From Winslowiella toletana (GTDB lineage: Bacteria > Pseudomonadota > Gammaproteobacteria > Enterobacterales > Enterobacteriaceae): a DNA stretch of 64,000 nt. The notes beneath the pieces were generated by a model. The model saw nothing but the letters and a program-made list of their open reading frames with translations, made no database searches and was not told where the DNA came from. The stretch covers positions 3,782,001 through 3,846,000 of the forward strand of contig NZ_JAGGMQ010000001.1 in assembly GCF_017875465.1 (NCBI RefSeq). The letters run 5' to 3'. Made by a program: the position numbers and the translations under genes. Shown here one piece after another: positions 17,330 through 27,177 of the stretch. The number at the start of each line of letters is the position of its first letter. Position 1 is the stretch's first letter.

Positions 17330-18117
17330 TGAAAGTTGCAATGGGACAGTTCGCGGTGAGCCGCGAGTGGCAGGATAACGCGAAAACCTGCATTACGCTG
17401 ATGACGCAGGCCGCCGAGGCGGGCGCCGATCTGCTGGTGTTACCGGAAGGTGTGCTGGCGCGCGATATTGCCGATCCCGATCTGGTGCTGAAAGCCGCTC
17501 AGCCGCTGGATGGTCCGTTCCTTAGCCTGGCGCTGGCCGCCAGCCGTGAAAATAACATGACCACCATGATGAGTGTGCATGTGCCGACCGCGGATGCGCG
17601 TGCGCTGAATGTGCTGATTGCCATTCGTGACGGCGAAATTATTGCCCATTACGACAAGCTGCATCTGTATGACGCCTTCGCTATGCAGGAGTCGCGCAAT
17701 GTCACCGCTGGTGATCGGGTGCCGCCGCTGGTGGAGGTCGCCGGGATGAAAGTGGGGCTGATGACCTGTTATGACGTGCGTTTCCCTGAGCTGGCGCGCC
17801 GCCTGGTGCTGGATGGCGCGGATGTGCTGGTGCTGCCAGCGGCATGGGTAAAAGGACCACTGAAAGAGATGCACTGGGAGGTGCTGGTTACCGCCCGTGC
17901 GCTGGAAAATACCTGTTATCTGGTGGCGGTCGGCGAGTGTGGTCCACGCAATATCGGCAACAGTCTGGTGGTCGATCCGCTTGGCGTGGCGATTGCCAAA
18001 GCCGCAGAAGGGCCGGCACTGGTGTTTGCCGACCTCGATCCGGCACGTATTGCCCATGCCCGTAACGTATTGCCGGTGCTGGAAAACCGTCGCTTTGCGC
18101 GTCCGGAACTAAAATAA
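17329..18117 (+). CDS. ybeM: Nitrilase-superfamily amidase, YbeM orthologue (deaminated glutathione amidase type)
   Basis: A 262-residue carbon-nitrogen hydrolase. The catalytic triad is visible as Glu40 (VLPEG), Lys110 (YDKLHLYDAF) and Cys147 (MTCYDVRFPE). It aligns along its whole length with E. coli YbeM, which hydrolyses deaminated glutathione as a metabolite-repair enzyme. Its site between cspE and tatE is the same as in E. coli, so orthology is likely. Unlike E. coli, it sits second in a five-gene operon with an amino-acid-type ABC importer, which hints at an additional or different amide substrate. Confidence 0.82.
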   Translation: MKVAMGQFAVSREWQDNAKTCITLMTQAAEAGADLLVLPEGVLARDIADPDLVLKAAQPLDGPFLSLALAASRENNMTTMMSVHVPTADARALNVLIAIRDGEIIAHYDKLHLYDAFAMQESRNVTAGDRVPPLVEVAGMKVGLMTCYDVRFPELARRLVLDGADVLVLPAAWVKGPLKEMHWEVLVTARALENTCYLVAVGECGPRNIGNSLVVDPLGVAIAKAAEGPALVFADLDPARIAHARNVLPVLENRRFARPELK

Positions 18118-18145
18118 CTGAGACCGTACTGGGGAATTCACTAAG

Positions 18146-19033
18146 ATGAAAAAAATTGCATACGCCATGGCACTGGCTTTAGGCCTGACCGTTACCCTGG
18201 CTCAGGCCGCAGAAACTCTGCCGACGCAAAGTGTCGATCAGGCGCTGCATGACCGCTTACCGGATGCGGTGAAAAAGGCCGGTAAAATGATCGCGGTGAA
18301 TAACGGCTCATTCCCTCCTTATGAGATTGTCAGTGGCCCGAACAGCATGGATGGCGCGACTGCCGATCTGACCCATGCGCTGGCGCAACTGCTGGGTGTG
18401 AAGATTGAGCATGCGACAGTAAGTGGTTTGCCGGGTCTGCTGGCGGGGATTAAATCTGGTCGCTATCAGTTAGCGGTTGGCCCGGTCGGAGATTACCCGG
18501 ATCGTCAGGCGAAGAACGACTTTATCGACTTCGTGCAGGAGTTTGTGGTGTTCGGCGTGCAGAAGGGCAATCCGGCGAAGATTAACGGCCTCGATGATAC
18601 CTGCGGCAAACGTATTGCGGTGATGGCCGGTGGTTCAGCTGAGCAGGTGATCCGTAAACAGTCGACCGCCTGTACCGATGCCGGTAAAGCGGCGGTGACG
18701 GTGCAATCGTTTACCGATCAGCCTTCTTCGATTCTGGCGGTGCGTTCGAAGCGTTCTGATGCCTTCTTCTCATCGCAGGCGCCGCTGACTTATTTTGTCG
18801 AGCAGGCTGAAGGCCAGCTGGAGCTGACCGGCAAAGGCCAGAAAAATGGCTTTGGCGATATCTTCCAGGGTTCCGTGGTGCCGAAAGGTTCCGAGCTGGG
18901 CGATGTACTGCTCGATGCCTATAAAGAGCTGTTCAAAAATGGCACCTACGCCGCGATCATGAAAAAGTGGAAACTTGAAGGCAATATGATTGCTGAGCCT
19001 GGCCGTAACCTTGCGAAAGGAATGCCGAAATGA
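18146..19033 (+). CDS. Amino-acid-type ABC transporter, periplasmic binding protein
   Basis: A 295-residue family-3 solute-binding protein. A Sec signal peptide of 21 residues ends at LAQAA. The mature lobes show KMIAVNNGSFPPYEI, then ATADLTHALAQLLG and GIKSGRYQLAVG. A mid-protein CGKRIAVMAGGSAEQV and the two Cys residues at about 152 and 176 could form a disulfide. Family-3 proteins bind polar amino acids, opines or related compounds. The gene precedes its permease with an ATGA overlap; the ligand cannot be read from sequence. Confidence 0.85.
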   Translation: MKKIAYAMALALGLTVTLAQAAETLPTQSVDQALHDRLPDAVKKAGKMIAVNNGSFPPYEIVSGPNSMDGATADLTHALAQLLGVKIEHATVSGLPGLLAGIKSGRYQLAVGPVGDYPDRQAKNDFIDFVQEFVVFGVQKGNPAKINGLDDTCGKRIAVMAGGSAEQVIRKQSTACTDAGKAAVTVQSFTDQPSSILAVRSKRSDAFFSSQAPLTYFVEQAEGQLELTGKGQKNGFGDIFQGSVVPKGSELGDVLLDAYKELFKNGTYAAIMKKWKLEGNMIAEPGRNLAKGMPK

Positions 19034-20001
19034 CAGTAAACACCACCGATTCACGAGCCAGGGAAAGGGCTGACGTGCAACAGCGCGATGTGGCCTTCGC
19101 CCGCAGCGCACCGAAGTATGGACGCGTGGTCTCATGGATAGTGGTGCTGGTGGTTGGCGGCAATTTTCTCTGGCTGGTAGCCAACAACCCCAACTTTGAG
19201 TGGCATGTGGTGCTGGAGTGGTTTACTGAAGGCACCGTATTGCAGGGGCTGAAGGTGACCCTTGGCCTGACCGTGGTGGCGATGATCCTCGGCGTGGCGC
19301 TGGGATTATTGCTGGCGGTGGCGCGTTTGTCGGATAACCGTTTACTGCGTGGCCTCTCCAGCCTCTATATCTGGTTCTTTCGCGGCACGCCGCTGCTGGT
19401 GCAGCTGATCTTCTGGTACAACATGTCGACGCTGTTCCCGATGATTTCCCTGTCGCTGCCGTTTAGCGATACGGTACTGGCCAGCTGGAATACCAACGAT
19501 CTGATTACGCCGTTAACCGCAGCGATTGCCGGCCTGGCACTGAATGAGGCTGCCTATATGGCGGAGATTATTCGTGCTGGTCTGCTGTCGGTGGATAACG
19601 GTCAGGTGGAAACTACCCAGGCGTTTGGTATGAGCCGCAGTCGGGCGCTGCGCCGGATTATTATTCCGCAGGCGATGCGTTCGATTATTCCGCCAACCGG
19701 TAACCAGTTAATCAGCATGATCAAAGCCACCTCGCTGGTCAGCGTAATTGCGATGGGTGATCTGCTCTACTCCGTTCAGGCGGTGTATAACCGCACCTTT
19801 GAAATTGTACCGATGCTGATGGTGGCGGTGATCTGGTATCTGCTGATTACATCGGTGCTGAATCTCGGTCAGTCAGCGATTGAACGGTATTACGCCCGTG
19901 GCACGCGTCGTTCGCCATCGGCTGCGCGCAAACCGACCTCGGCGGTGCCTGAGGTGGCGGCGATGGCCACACGTCCGCTGGTGCGTAAGGAGGATCTATG
20001 A
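19030..20001 (+). CDS. Amino-acid-type ABC transporter, permease (HisM/GltK family)
   Basis: A 323-residue inner-membrane protein. The first 30 residues are hydrophilic, then a membrane span, then a standard HisM-type core with [17 protein letters not shown] and the EAA loop ([20 protein letters not shown]) that docks to the ATPase. The C-terminal 45 residues are an extra basic, Ala/Pro-rich tail, longer than in typical family members. It overlaps both the binding-protein gene and the ATPase gene by ATGA, so all three are coupled. Confidence 0.87.
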   Translation: MTVNTTDSRARERADVQQRDVAFARSAPKYGRVVSWIVVLVVGGNFLWLVANNPNFEWHVVLEWFTEGTVLQGLKVTLGLTVVAMILGVALGLLLAVARLSDNRLLRGLSSLYIWFFRGTPLLVQLIFWYNMSTLFPMISLSLPFSDTVLASWNTNDLITPLTAAIAGLALNEAAYMAEIIRAGLLSVDNGQVETTQAFGMSRSRALRRIIIPQAMRSIIPPTGNQLISMIKATSLVSVIAMGDLLYSVQAVYNRTFEIVPMLMVAVIWYLLITSVLNLGQSAIERYYARGTRRSPSAARKPTSAVPEVAAMATRPLVRKEDL

Positions 20002-20768
20002 GTCAGCTTCAGCCGCTGGTGCAGGCGCGTAATGTACAGAAGAGTTTTGGTGATAATGAAGTGCTGAAAGGCATCGATCTCGATGTGTTTCCCGGTGAAG
20101 TGGTGGTGATCCTTGGCCCTTCGGGATCGGGTAAATCGACGTTTTTGCGCTGTATTAATCATCTGGAAGATATGAATGCCGGTTCAATTATGGTCGGCGA
20201 CCGGCAGATAGGTTATGAGTTGAAAAAAGGCATCCTGCATCGTCTGAGCGCACGCAATATTGCGCGCCAGCGGCAGGAGATCGGCATGGTGTTTCAGCAG
20301 TTTAATCTCTACCCGCATATGACTGTGCTGCAGAATATTATTGAGGCGCCGATTGGCGTGCATAAACATCCGCGTGATGAAGCGGTGCGCTTCGCCAGAG
20401 AGCTGCTGGCGACGGTGGGCTTAAGTGATAAAGCGGACGCCTGGCCGCGTCACCTCTCCGGCGGCCAGCAGCAGCGAGTGGCAATTGCGCGCGCTCTGGC
20501 GATCCGGCCAAAACTGATGCTGTTTGATGAGCCAACGTCGGCGCTCGATCCTGAGCTGGTGGGCGAAGTGCTGGCGACCATGCGCACGCTGGCCAGTCAG
20601 GGACTGACGATGGTGGTGGTCACCCATGAAATCGGCTTTGCCCGCGAGGCGGCGGACCGGGTGGTGTTTATGGATGGCGGCGTGGTGGTTGAGCAGGGGA
20701 CGGCTGAGCAGGTGTTGGGTAACCCACAACATCCTCGTACACAGGCGTTTCTCAGCCGTTTCATCTGA
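19998..20768 (+). CDS. Amino-acid-type ABC transporter, ATP-binding protein
   Basis: A 256-residue ATPase with Walker [11 protein letters not shown]-loop [13 protein letters not shown], signature [15 protein letters not shown], Walker [15 protein letters not shown] and switch His in VVTHE. It is a standard GlnQ/HisP-type energy subunit of a polar amino-acid importer. It is the last gene of the operon that begins at 16367; tatE follows after 114 bp with its own leader. Confidence 0.9.
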   Translation: MSQLQPLVQARNVQKSFGDNEVLKGIDLDVFPGEVVVILGPSGSGKSTFLRCINHLEDMNAGSIMVGDRQIGYELKKGILHRLSARNIARQRQEIGMVFQQFNLYPHMTVLQNIIEAPIGVHKHPRDEAVRFARELLATVGLSDKADAWPRHLSGGQQQRVAIARALAIRPKLMLFDEPTSALDPELVGEVLATMRTLASQGLTMVVVTHEIGFAREAADRVVFMDGGVVVEQGTAEQVLGNPQHPRTQAFLSRFI

Positions 20769-20882
20769 TTATTGGCGGACACGCGCCCGATCTTACTCTG
20801 TTACAGATTGCTATTGTATTGCGCGCGTAACTGCGCGTTAATAGCACAAACAGGTGATTGCTATGGTTAATAAGAAGGTGTT

Positions 20883-21083
20883 ATGGAAGGTATCAGTATT
20901 GCCAAACTGCTGATTATCGGTGCGTTAATCGTACTGTTATTTGGCACTAATAAGTTACGTTCTCTTGGTGGTGATCTGGGCTCAGCCATTAAAGGCTTCA
21001 AAAAAGCCATGAGTGATGATGACTCTGCTAAGAAAACTACCCCTGAAGATGCCACTACCGATCGCGTTACTCATAAAGAGTAA
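20883..21083 (+). CDS. tatE: Twin-arginine translocase subunit TatE
   Basis: A 66-residue TatA-family protein: one N-terminal transmembrane helix ([18 protein letters not shown]), then an amphipathic helix ([15 protein letters not shown]) and an acidic tail ending in HKE, as in E. coli TatE. It takes part in Tat export of folded proteins and overlaps TatA in function. AAGGTGTT precedes the ATG. The position next to lipA is conserved. Confidence 0.94.
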   Translation: MEGISIAKLLIIGALIVLLFGTNKLRSLGGDLGSAIKGFKKAMSDDDSAKKTTPEDATTDRVTHKE

Positions 21084-21129
21084 GTTAACGGCGGGACAAA
21101 TGTAACTTCTGGTTACAGCTATTCAGATA

Positions 21130-21169
21130 AAAGAACCGGCAGCCCACAGGCGACCGGTTCTTTTTTTTT
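21130..21169. terminator. Bidirectional terminator between tatE and lipA
   Basis: The stem AGAACCGG (21132-21139) / CCGGTTCT (21154-21161) is followed by nine T. A-rich sequence on the other side lets it serve lipA too. Confidence 0.85.
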
Positions 21170-21181
21170 GGGGGGAATCGA

Positions 21182-22147
21182 TTATTTCACTTCCATCCCT
21201 TTCGCCTGCAAATCAGCATGGTAGGAAGAGCGGACAAAGGGACCGCAGGCGGCATGAGTAAAGCCCATCGCCAGCGCTTCTTCTTTCATCTCATCAAACT
21301 CAGCCGGACTGACGTAGCGCTGCACCGGAAGATGGTGGCGACTTGGCTGCAGATACTGGCCCAGCGTCAGCATGGTGACACCATGACGACGCAGGTCGCG
21401 CATCACTTCAACGATTTCGGCATTGGTTTCGCCAAGGCCAACCATCAGGCCAGACTTCGTCGGGATCTGCGGGTGCGCTTCTTTAAAGCGTTCCAGCAGT
21501 TTCAGCGACCAGTCGTAGTTTGCGCCCGGACGTACCTGACGGTAAACGCGCGGCACGTTTTCCAGGTTGTGGTTAAACACATCTGGCGGCGTTTGCACCA
21601 GAATCTCCAGCGCGCGATCCATACGACCACGGAAGTCAGGCACCAGGGTTTCAATTTTAATGTCTGGACTTTTTTCGCGGATGGCGCTGATGCAGTCAAC
21701 AAAATGCTGTGCGCCGCCATCACGTAAATCATCACGATCTACGGAGGTGATAACCACATAGCGCAGCGCCATATCGGCGATAGTCTGCGCCAGTTTGCCT
21801 GGCTCGTTCGCATCAGGCGTCAGCGGACGACCATGCGCCACATCGCAGAACGGGCAGCGGCGGGTGCAGATGGCGCCGAGGATCATAAACGTGGCGGTGC
21901 CGTGGTTAAAACACTCGGAAAGGTTAGGGCAGGAGGCTTCCTCACAGACGGAGTGCAGACCGTTTTTACGCATTGCGGCTTTGATGCCCTGAATACGGGT
22001 TGAGTCAGCAGGCAGTTTGATTTTCATCCACTCCGGCTTTCTTAACATCTCAGGCCGTTCAGTCACCACGGTTTTTACCGGGATCAGTGCCATTTTGTCT
22101 GCGTCGCGATACTTAACGCCGCGTTCCATCAGTATAGGTTTACTCAT
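21182..22147 (-). CDS. lipA: Lipoyl synthase LipA
   Basis: A 321-residue radical-SAM enzyme that inserts two sulfurs into octanoyl-E2/GcvH to make lipoyl groups. Cys94, Cys98 and Cys101 (CTRRCPFC) bind the SAM cluster. Cys68, Cys73 and Cys79 bind the auxiliary cluster that donates sulfur, and the RSSYHA end is the fourth (Ser) ligand. The length and these positions equal E. coli LipA. E. coli has ybeF between lipA and lipB; here there is only a 179-bp gap. Confidence 0.97.
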   Translation of the reverse strand: MSKPILMERGVKYRDADKMALIPVKTVVTERPEMLRKPEWMKIKLPADSTRIQGIKAAMRKNGLHSVCEEASCPNLSECFNHGTATFMILGAICTRRCPFCDVAHGRPLTPDANEPGKLAQTIADMALRYVVITSVDRDDLRDGGAQHFVDCISAIREKSPDIKIETLVPDFRGRMDRALEILVQTPPDVFNHNLENVPRVYRQVRPGANYDWSLKLLERFKEAHPQIPTKSGLMVGLGETNAEIVEVMRDLRRHGVTMLTLGQYLQPSRHHLPVQRYVSPAEFDEMKEEALAMGFTHAACGPFVRSSYHADLQAKGMEVK

Positions 22148-22326
22148 AAGCTTGCAGGTTCCAATTTGGATTGCGTTCTGAAATCACTATACAACTCAAA
22201 GGGTTGCTATGCATTTCAACTTTTTTTGATAAAAGCGCAAAAATTATATCATCTCACCGCCTGACAAGCAGCACGGGAAGAAGGGAAAACGTTGCATAAT
22301 TGTAAAGCAGCACAGATGGCTACAGA

Positions 22327-22986
22327 TTACAGCTGGCTTAATTCCTGCGTATCACGATATTCCGCGCCACCGATGGCCAGCAGCGTGACAAATTTATCCA
22401 CCAGCACCGGCTGCACTTCTGCCAGCGTAATCCCGGGCTGGAAGGCGCTCAGCTGAGTCATCTCCAGTCCGGCATAGCCACAGGGATTAATACGCAGAAA
22501 AGGCGTCAGATCCATACGGATATTGAGCGCCAGGCCATGAAATGAGCAACCCTGACGAATACGCAGGCCAAGGGAGCAGATTTTTTTGCCGTCGACATAG
22601 ACGCCGGGGGCATCAGCGCGCGCACTGGCAGTGACGCCAAAGTGCGCCAGTGTATCGATCACGGTTTGTTCAATGGCGGTGACCAGCTGGCGGACGCCAA
22701 GCTTACGGCGCTTCAGATCGATTAATACATACATCACCTGCTGGCCCGGACCGTGATAGGTTACCTGGCCGCCGCGATCGCTCTGTACCACCGGAATATC
22801 GCCGGTCATCAGCAGATGTTCAGTTTTACCCGCCTGGCCCTGGGTAAAGAGTGCCGGATGCTCGACCAGCCAGAGTTCATCAGGCGTGTCAGCGTTGCGC
22901 CGATCGGTAAACTGATGCATGGCTTGCGAAACGGATTGCCAGGGGCGTAGTCCCAGCTGGCGTACGATGATGGTGTTTTGAGGCAA
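22327..22986 (-). CDS. lipB: Octanoyltransferase LipB
   Basis: A 219-residue enzyme that transfers octanoate from acyl carrier protein to lipoyl domains. It shows the [12 protein letters not shown] loop, Lys135 ([10 protein letters not shown]) and Cys169 (INPCGYAG), the catalytic dyad of the E. coli enzyme at the same positions. It works directly before LipA. The ATG has no strong Shine-Dalgarno sequence. Confidence 0.96.
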   Translation of the reverse strand: MPQNTIIVRQLGLRPWQSVSQAMHQFTDRRNADTPDELWLVEHPALFTQGQAGKTEHLLMTGDIPVVQSDRGGQVTYHGPGQQVMYVLIDLKRRKLGVRQLVTAIEQTVIDTLAHFGVTASARADAPGVYVDGKKICSLGLRIRQGCSFHGLALNIRMDLTPFLRINPCGYAGLEMTQLSAFQPGITLAEVQPVLVDKFVTLLAIGGAEYRDTQELSQL

Positions 22987-23069
22987 AACGTAAGTCCGGC
23001 TGACAAACAGAAGGGCAGTATAACGTCGGTAAAGGGCGAGGGCTACCCACCCTTTACCGTCAGGTGCGC

Positions 23070-23333
23070 TTACAGCACCATACGAACGATTTCGATTTTA
23101 CCTAATTCTTCGTAAAGAATTTCAATCTGTTCGATATGGGTGGCATTAATGGTGATCGACACGGAGTGGTAGTTACCTTTGCTGCTCGGTTTAACTTCCG
23201 GGGTGTAATCGCCTGGTGCATGACGCTGCACCACTTCAACCACTTGATCTACCAACTCTGGCTGCGCCAATCCCATTACTTTAAACGGGAAGATGCAGGG
23301 GAATTCAAGTAGTTCTTTCAGATTGGTTTTCAT
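23070..23333 (-). CDS. ybeD: DUF493 family protein YbeD
   Basis: An 87-residue protein matching E. coli YbeD in start ([12 protein letters not shown]) and overall layout. The family has a ferredoxin-like alpha/beta fold related to ACT domains and no established function; location beside lipB has led to suggestions of a regulatory role in lipoate metabolism. A terminator hairpin for dacA lies in the leader. Confidence 0.93.
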   Translation of the reverse strand: MKTNLKELLEFPCIFPFKVMGLAQPELVDQVVEVVQRHAPGDYTPEVKPSSKGNYHSVSITINATHIEQIEILYEELGKIEIVRMVL

Positions 23334-23350
23334 AAATGCTCCGGTGCGCT

Positions 23351-23379
23351 AAAACGAAGGCTCCCGCCGCAGCGGGAGC
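23351..23379 (-). terminator. Terminator in the dacA-ybeD gap
   Basis: On the minus strand GCTCCCGC / GCGGGAGC with a four-base loop is followed by CTTCGTTTT. It stands 18 bases before ybeD, so it limits read-through from the dacA side. Confidence 0.7.
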
Positions 23380-23443
23380 TTACTGATAGTTATTATATGG
23401 GGTTTCTGGCAGGAATTATCAAGTACCGATGAAATAATCAGCG

Positions 23444-23556
23444 CGGGCGGCGTAAACGCCGCCCCTACGGATGATGATGGTGTTTTGTAGAGGCGGCGTA
23501 AACGCCGCCTCTACGGATGATGATAATGTTTTGTAGGGGCGGCGTTCTCGCCGCCC
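23444..23556. repeat. Three-unit REP-like cluster (copy C)
   Basis: Palindromes at 23444-23467 (ends CTAC), 23487-23514 (GTAG at one end and CTAC at the other) and 23533-23556 (starts GTAG). The two spacers are near-identical, GGATGATGATGGTGTTTT-like, giving a period of about 46 bp. It lies just after the dacA stop and resembles a BIME-type mosaic. Confidence 0.8.
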
Positions 23557-23568
23557 AAAACCGTCATA

Positions 23569-24780
23569 TTAGCCAAACCAGTGATGGAACATCAGTTTGA
23601 TGTAATCCACGATGCGGCCAAAGAAGTTGCCTTCCTGCACTTCGTTCAGCACCACCAGCGGGCGCTGGTCAATGGTTTTGCCATCCAGCTGGAAGTTGAT
23701 GCTGCCAACCACCTGGTTTTTCTGCAGTGGGGCGTGCAGTTCGGTGTTGGTCAGCACATAGCTGGCTTTCAGATCTTTCATGCGGCCACGTGGAATGGTC
23801 AGATAAGCATCTTTCTCCACGCCCAGCATGACGCGATCGCTGTTACCAAACCAGACTGGCTCAGAAGCAAACTCTTTACCGGCTTTCAGTGGCGCGACGG
23901 TTTCAAAGAAACGGAAGCCCCAGGTCAGCAGTTTTTTGCTCTCGGTTTCGCGACCTTTATAGGTATGGCCGCCCATTACCGCCGAGATCAAACGCATCTG
24001 ACCTTCAGTCGCCGACGCCACCAGATTGTAACCTGCCGCATTGGTGTGGCCGGTTTTGATGCCATCTACGGTCAGGCTGGTGTCCCACAGCAGGCCGTTA
24101 CGGTTCATCTGACGGATATTGTTAAAGGTAAACTCTTTCTCTTTATAGACCGCGTACTCTTCCGGCACATCACGGATCAGCGCCTGACCGATCAACGCCA
24201 TATCGCGCGCTGAACTGAACTGGCCTTCCGCATCGAGACCATGCACCGTCTGGAAGTGAGTATTTTGCAGGCCCAGCGCTTTAACATAGTTGTTCATCAG
24301 GCCAACAAACGCGTCCTGGCTGCCGGCGACATAATCGGCCATCGCCACACAGGCATCGTTACCCGATTGCAGCACGATACCGCGCGTCAGCTGGGAAACC
24401 GGCACCCGATCGCCTGGCTTCAGGAACATCAGCGAGGAGCCTTTGAACACCGGGTTGCCCGTTGCCCAGGCATCCTGACCCACGGTGACCATATCTTCCT
24501 GATGGATTTTGCCTGCCTTTACCGCCTGACCGATCACATAACTGGTCATCATTTTGGTCAGACTGGCCGGGTCACGACGGGCGTCAGCATTTTTTTCCGC
24601 CAGCACCTTACCTGAGTTGAAGTCGATCAGGACATAGGCTTCCGCATCGATATCCGGCACGCCAGGAATCATGGTTTTCAGATTAACATCTTCGGCATGG
24701 GCGAAGGTGGTGATGCTGAGCGCGATCAGTGAACCCACTGTCAGGCGTTTGAGAAAACGAGAAGGTGTCTGAGTGTTCAT
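23569..24780 (-). CDS. dacA: D-alanyl-D-alanine carboxypeptidase DacA (PBP5)
   Basis: A 403-residue low-molecular-mass penicillin-binding protein that trims the terminal D-Ala of peptidoglycan pentapeptides. A signal peptide ends at AHA (about residue 29). The active site motifs are Ser73-Leu-Thr-Lys, SGNDACVAM and KTGHTNAAG. The C-terminus has the PBP5 beta domain and a short amphipathic anchor ([12 protein letters not shown]). It is followed by rlpA and mrdAB, the rod-shape genes, as in E. coli. Confidence 0.97.
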   Translation of the reverse strand: MNTQTPSRFLKRLTVGSLIALSITTFAHAEDVNLKTMIPGVPDIDAEAYVLIDFNSGKVLAEKNADARRDPASLTKMMTSYVIGQAVKAGKIHQEDMVTVGQDAWATGNPVFKGSSLMFLKPGDRVPVSQLTRGIVLQSGNDACVAMADYVAGSQDAFVGLMNNYVKALGLQNTHFQTVHGLDAEGQFSSARDMALIGQALIRDVPEEYAVYKEKEFTFNNIRQMNRNGLLWDTSLTVDGIKTGHTNAAGYNLVASATEGQMRLISAVMGGHTYKGRETESKKLLTWGFRFFETVAPLKAGKEFASEPVWFGNSDRVMLGVEKDAYLTIPRGRMKDLKASYVLTNTELHAPLQKNQVVGSINFQLDGKTIDQRPLVVLNEVQEGNFFGRIVDYIKLMFHHWFG

Positions 24781-24927
24781 GTTTGGGACAACAACATCCG
24801 TGGAGTTAAGTTAAAAAAGTGACTCACTATAGCAAATGCATATTTTACAGGCACCCGACTTTGCGCCTCACTTGTTAACAGACGTTACATTACCGTCTGT
24901 TAACCAGCGGGTCGGGCACGCGCAGCA

Positions 24928-26046
24928 TTACATTCCGCCAGGTGCGACTGTGATAAATGATTGCTGCTGAGCTTCGGCGGACAGGCGTTGCTGCAGCGCA
25001 GCGGCCTGTTGGCGATTACTGAATGGACCTAACTGTACGCGATACACATTGCCGCTGGCGGCAACGTTAGCGGGTACGCTAAAGCGCTGGCTCAGCGACT
25101 GCGCCCAGGTGCGTGCACGTGCGCCATCGCTGAGTGCGCCGACCTGCACCACATAACCGGAACCTGAAGCAATGGCTCGGGCGCCAGAGTGAGCGACCGG
25201 CGCAGCGGCCGCGGCGGCTGGCGTCGGCTGGCTTACCGCCGGTTGCGGCTCATTGCCTTCCAGCACGCCAGAACGCAGTGGCGTCGGTGCGCCAAGGAAT
25301 CCGCCGCTACGGACCGGCGCGCCCATCGTGTCATCGCTGCTCAATGTCTGGTTGTCCACCGGCAGGCTGTTATCTTCTGGCTGGGCTACCGGTTGTGACT
25401 GCGGCTGGCTGGCAGCCGTCGCGGCAGCGCCACCCATTACCGTCATGCCACCAGCAATATCCGGGCGGGAAGGCAGAGCGTAGCTCTGTTTGGCTACCGT
25501 GGTGCCAACGGTGCCCGGACCAGACAGCGAACCATCCGGCGCGACCTTAATATAATCGACGCGGACTTTGGTATTATTGGAAATATTCAGACGTTCACCC
25601 GCCGCGCGTGACAGATCGATAATCCGTCCTGGCGTGTAGGGGCCGCGATCGTTAACCCGCACCACAATCTGGCGACCATTGGCCATATTGGTGACGCGCA
25701 CATAACTCGGTAGCGGCAGGGTGGGATGCGCGGCGGTCAGGGCATTGGGATCAAAGGTTTCACCGATCGCCGTCTGATTGCCGCCCGCTTCATCGCCATA
25801 CCAGGTGGCCAGCCCGGTTTCGCTGAAGTTCGACGGATCTTTTACGATGCGGTAAGTCTTGCCATTGACCGCGTAATCCTGACTGGTGCCGGGATTGATC
25901 GGTTCATAGCGCGGTTCGACGCCGCCAATTTCCACCACCGGACCGCTATACGCCGGTTGCTGGGGGGCGGGTGACTGCTGTTGCTCAGTGGTACAGGCCG
26001 CCAGAAGCAGTGATACCGCGCCAATCCAAAGCCAATCCTTACGCAT
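24928..26046 (-). CDS. rlpA: Septal-ring lytic transglycosylase lipoprotein RlpA
   Basis: A 372-residue lipoprotein. The signal peptide ends in the lipobox LLAAC (Cys18). A double-psi beta-barrel domain follows (TGLATWYGDEAGGNQT ... VRVNDRGPYTPGRIIDLSRAAGERL, about residues 75-160). A low-complexity Pro/Ala/Gln linker and a C-terminal SPOR domain (YVVQVGALSDGARARTWAQ, about 298-370) bind denuded glycan at the division site. It lies ten bases after mrdB. Confidence 0.94.
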   Translation of the reverse strand: MRKDWLWIGAVSLLLAACTTEQQQSPAPQQPAYSGPVVEIGGVEPRYEPINPGTSQDYAVNGKTYRIVKDPSNFSETGLATWYGDEAGGNQTAIGETFDPNALTAAHPTLPLPSYVRVTNMANGRQIVVRVNDRGPYTPGRIIDLSRAAGERLNISNNTKVRVDYIKVAPDGSLSGPGTVGTTVAKQSYALPSRPDIAGGMTVMGGAAATAASQPQSQPVAQPEDNSLPVDNQTLSSDDTMGAPVRSGGFLGAPTPLRSGVLEGNEPQPAVSQPTPAAAAAAPVAHSGARAIASGSGYVVQVGALSDGARARTWAQSLSQRFSVPANVAASGNVYRVQLGPFSNRQQAAALQQRLSAEAQQQSFITVAPGGM

Positions 26047-26056
26047 GTGAAGCCTC

Positions 26057-27175
26057 TTAAACGCTTTTTGACAACATTTTTCGATGAGTATGGATCGACA
26101 TCACAATGCCAAATCCGGCCATAAGTACTATCAGGGCGGAGCCACCGTAACTGACCAGCGGCAAAGGTACGCCAACTACCGGTAAGATACCACTAACCAT
26201 GCCAATGTTAACAAAAACATAGACAAACAGAATCAGCATTAAGCCACCGGCCATCACGCGGCCAAAGGTAGTTTGCGCACGTGCGGCGATCATCAGCCCG
26301 CGCATAATCAGCACCAGATACAGCACCAGCAGAATCAGCACCCCGACCAGTCCCAGCTCCTCCGCCAGCACCGCAAAGATAAAGTCGGTGTGGCGTTCGG
26401 GCAGAAACTCCAGCTGTGACTGGGTGCCATGCAGCCAGCCTTTGCCGCGCAGGCCGCCGGAACCAATGGCGATCTTCGACTGAATAATATGGTAGCCCGC
26501 GCCGAGCGGATCGCTTTCCGGATCAAGCAGCATCATTACACGGTCGCGCTGATAGTCGTGCATCAGGAAGAACCACAGGATCGGAATAAAGGCCGCCACC
26601 AGCAGCACCGCGACGCCAATCAGCTTCCAGCTCATCCCTGACAGGAACAGCACAAACAGACCTGAGGCGGCAATCAGAATTGACGTGCCGAGATCGGGCT
26701 GTGCCGCCACCAGCAGGGTCGGCATAAAGATCAGGATTAACGCGATGCCGGTATTTTTCAGTGAGGGCGGACACACATCGCGGTTAATAAAGCGCGCCAC
26801 CATCAGCGGTACGGCAATTTTGGCAATCTCTGATGGCTGAAAACGCACAAAACCGAGATCGAGCCAGCGCTGCGCTCCTTTACTGATCTGACCAAAGACA
26901 TCGACCGCCACCAGCAACAGCACACAGACGATATACAGGTAGGGCGCCCAGCCTTCATAGACCCGCGGCGGCACCTGCGCCATCACAATCATAATGATCA
27001 GGCCCATCACAATCTGACCGATCTTGCGCTCCATCATGCCAGGATCCTGGCCGCTGGCGCTCCACATCACTAACGCACTGTAAGCCAGCAGACCGGTGAT
27101 AATCACCAGGAAGATCGGGTCGATATGCAGTTTTGTCCAGATGGTGCGCTTTTGCGGGCTATCGTTCATTGACAT
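26057..27175 (-). CDS. mrdB: Peptidoglycan polymerase RodA (MrdB)
   Basis: A 372-residue SEDS-family glycosyltransferase that polymerises lipid II during cell elongation, paired with PBP2. It is almost collinear with E. coli RodA: about ten membrane spans, [18 protein letters not shown], the [23 protein letters not shown] loop containing the catalytic-type Asp, and the C-terminal [14 protein letters not shown]. It begins two bases after the mrdA stop, so the polymerase and transpeptidase are co-translated. Confidence 0.97.
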   Translation of the reverse strand: MSMNDSPQKRTIWTKLHIDPIFLVIITGLLAYSALVMWSASGQDPGMMERKIGQIVMGLIIMIVMAQVPPRVYEGWAPYLYIVCVLLLVAVDVFGQISKGAQRWLDLGFVRFQPSEIAKIAVPLMVARFINRDVCPPSLKNTGIALILIFMPTLLVAAQPDLGTSILIAASGLFVLFLSGMSWKLIGVAVLLVAAFIPILWFFLMHDYQRDRVMMLLDPESDPLGAGYHIIQSKIAIGSGGLRGKGWLHGTQSQLEFLPERHTDFIFAVLAEELGLVGVLILLVLYLVLIMRGLMIAARAQTTFGRVMAGGLMLILFVYVFVNIGMVSGILPVVGVPLPLVSYGGSALIVLMAGFGIVMSIHTHRKMLSKSV

Positions 27176-27177
27176 GA

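Noticed and set aside
23444..23556. CRISPR array, because of regular palindromes and spacers
   Set aside because: The spacers are near-identical to one another, the repeats are REP-like with GTAG heads, there are only three units and no cas gene is present.
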